A DNA stretch of 7,101 nucleotides, from the NCBI GenBank assembly GCA_017959135.1, contig JAGDBH010000154.1:1-7101 (forward strand). Direction: 5' to 3'. Source of the stretch: Succinivibrio sp. GTDB lineage: Bacteria; Pseudomonadota; Gammaproteobacteria; Enterobacterales; Succinivibrionaceae. The first letter of the stretch is position 1, and the number at the start of each line of letters is the position of its first letter. The notes below the pieces were generated by a model. The model saw only the letters and a list, made by a program, of their open reading frames with translations. It ran no database searches and had not been told where the DNA came from. The translations under genes and the position numbers were made by a program. This document shows positions 6,047 to 7,101 of this stretch, piece after piece.

Positions 6047-7101
6047 ATGGATAATTATACTTACTTTGGCGCAGGACGTGTAAATACTACGCCACTAGAT
6101 TTAGACATAAATACAAAAAAAATATTAGATCTAGCTCAAAAAGCACAAAAAGAAGGCATCAAGCTCCTGGCTTTTCCTGAATTATGTATAACAGGTTACG
6201 GCTGTGGAGATATGTTTGAACATCAGGAGCTTTTAAAAGGTGCAGTTAACTGTCTTTTAAAATTAAAGTATGAGCTTCCTGAGGGAATAACAGTAGGTGT
6301 CGGTCTTCCTCTTGCCGATACAAATGGTAAGGTATTTGACTGTTATGCTCTTGTACGCAAGGGCAGTATTCTGGGAATTGCTGCAGCGCATTCTTTCTAC
6401 AATGCAAAGGATTCCCGTGTAAGAAACTTCTCAACTCCAAATTCAGATGAATGCATGTTCAACATCGGCACCAGCCACTATGGTGTATGCAACAGCATTG
6501 AAACATCTGAAGGTGTTGTCGGTATTCTGTTCAATGAAGGTGATCTGAACTATCTTCAGGATGTACAGCTTCTGATTATCCCTGAGGCAGCACGCTTTGA
6601 GCTTGACGCTGCCGATAAGCGTGAGATTAAGGTAAAGGCATTAAGCTTAACCTTAAAGTGTCCTGTTCTTCTGACCAATCTGTCAGGCTGCGAAAGCGGT
6701 TCAGACATCTTCGACTCAATGTGTATGATTGCAGATAAAGGCGAGTGTGTAGCAAAATCAAATCTGCTTTCATTCAAACGAGAAGATCTGTTTACAGCAA
6801 AATGCGGAATTACTCCATCTCTTCCACAGTACGACACCATTGTAAGAGCTGTCGGACTTGGTCTGTTTGACTGGATGCTGAAGACCTATTCTCATGGCTT
6901 TGCATTATCTATGTCAGGCGGTGCCGATTCAGCATTATGCGCAACCTCAGTCTGCTACGGACAGCTTGCTGCAATTGAAGAACTTGGCTTTGACGAGTAC
7001 AGCAGACTGCTGGAGCAGTGCGGCTTTAATCTTCCTAAGTACAACGGTACCGAAGATCTTCAGAGCTATATCAAAAAGAAGGTTATGCCAGAGCTTCTGA
7101 C
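6047..7101 (+). CDS. nadE: NAD+ synthetase with degenerate glutaminase domain (3' truncated by window)
   Basis: The frame is open for 351 codons to the window edge, so the C-terminal part is missing from view. NadE makes NAD+ from nicotinate adenine dinucleotide, ATP and a nitrogen donor in the cytoplasm. Residues 1-270 resemble a carbon-nitrogen hydrolase (glutaminase) domain. The synthetase domain then begins, with the pyrophosphate-binding loop SGGADS at 290-295. The nitrilase Glu is present (E45 in FPELCITGYG). Aligned by eye with human NADSYN1 and M. tuberculosis NadE, the catalytic Lys position is A114 (GIAAAHSF) and the catalytic Cys position is N163 (GILFNEGD). The domain therefore probably cannot hydrolyse glutamine, and the enzyme may use free ammonia. 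Residues after the loop (about 300-350) form an extended segment like the insert in eukaryotic-type NADSYN1. Leader and start are clear, and the gene is divergent from glgX. Confidence 0.88.
   Translation, partial: MDNYTYFGAGRVNTTPLDLDINTKKILDLAQKAQKEGIKLLAFPELCITGYGCGDMFEHQELLKGAVNCLLKLKYELPEGITVGVGLPLADTNGKVFDCYALVRKGSILGIAAAHSFYNAKDSRVRNFSTPNSDECMFNIGTSHYGVCNSIETSEGVVGILFNEGDLNYLQDVQLLIIPEAARFELDAADKREIKVKALSLTLKCPVLLTNLSGCESGSDIFDSMCMIADKGECVAKSNLLSFKREDLFTAKCGITPSLPQYDTIVRAVGLGLFDWMLKTYSHGFALSMSGGADSALCATSVCYGQLAAIEELGFDEYSRLLEQCGFNLPKYNGTEDLQSYIKKKVMPELL

Noticed and set aside
6246..7100. Open frames at 6246-6440 and 6556-6840 (minus) and 6894-7100 (plus).
   Set aside because: They overlap the continuous nadE frame starting at 6047, whose translation carries recognisable nitrilase and SGGADS motifs.

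Overview
The window looks like a chromosomal core-metabolism segment from an AT-rich, anaerobic or facultatively anaerobic bacterium. The PflB, PflA and GlgX proteins read like gammaproteobacterial family members, and the combination of mixed-acid fermentation with glycogen/dextrin breakdown would suit a gut or rumen Succinivibrionaceae-type organism. That taxonomic guess is inference; no rRNA or marker gene is present. I see no prophage, transposase, CRISPR array or tRNA.

Layout: (1) positions 1-45 hold the last 14 codons of an unidentified upstream gene, followed by a hairpin terminator. (2) A 330-bp AT-rich leader carries a perfect TATAAT with an FNR-like box centred where a class II activator would sit. 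(3) pflB (pyruvate formate-lyase, 413-2659) ends at a strong GC hairpin, then pflA (its radical-SAM activase, 2745-3482) ends at its own terminator. (4) A gene-free 340-bp gap holds three copies of a palindrome spaced exactly 40 bp apart. (5) glgX (glycogen debranching enzyme) lies on the minus strand, 5939-3864, with its own terminator. (6) A 107-bp divergent promoter region separates glgX from (7) nadE-like NAD+ synthetase on the plus strand, starting at 6047 and cut by the window end.

Together, GlgX would release linear glucans that feed glycolysis, PflB/PflA would split the resulting pyruvate into acetyl-CoA and formate without oxygen, and NadE would supply the NAD pool. No shared operon links the three units.

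The two most unusual signals are the NAD+ synthetase and the palindrome array. The NAD+ synthetase keeps its ATP-binding loop, but its glutaminase domain appears to have lost the catalytic Cys (Asn in place) and Lys (Ala in place). The 40-bp-period palindrome array lies between two convergent genes, where neither flanking gene needs an operator. pflB also shows a striking preference for the Leu codon CTA that its neighbours do not share.
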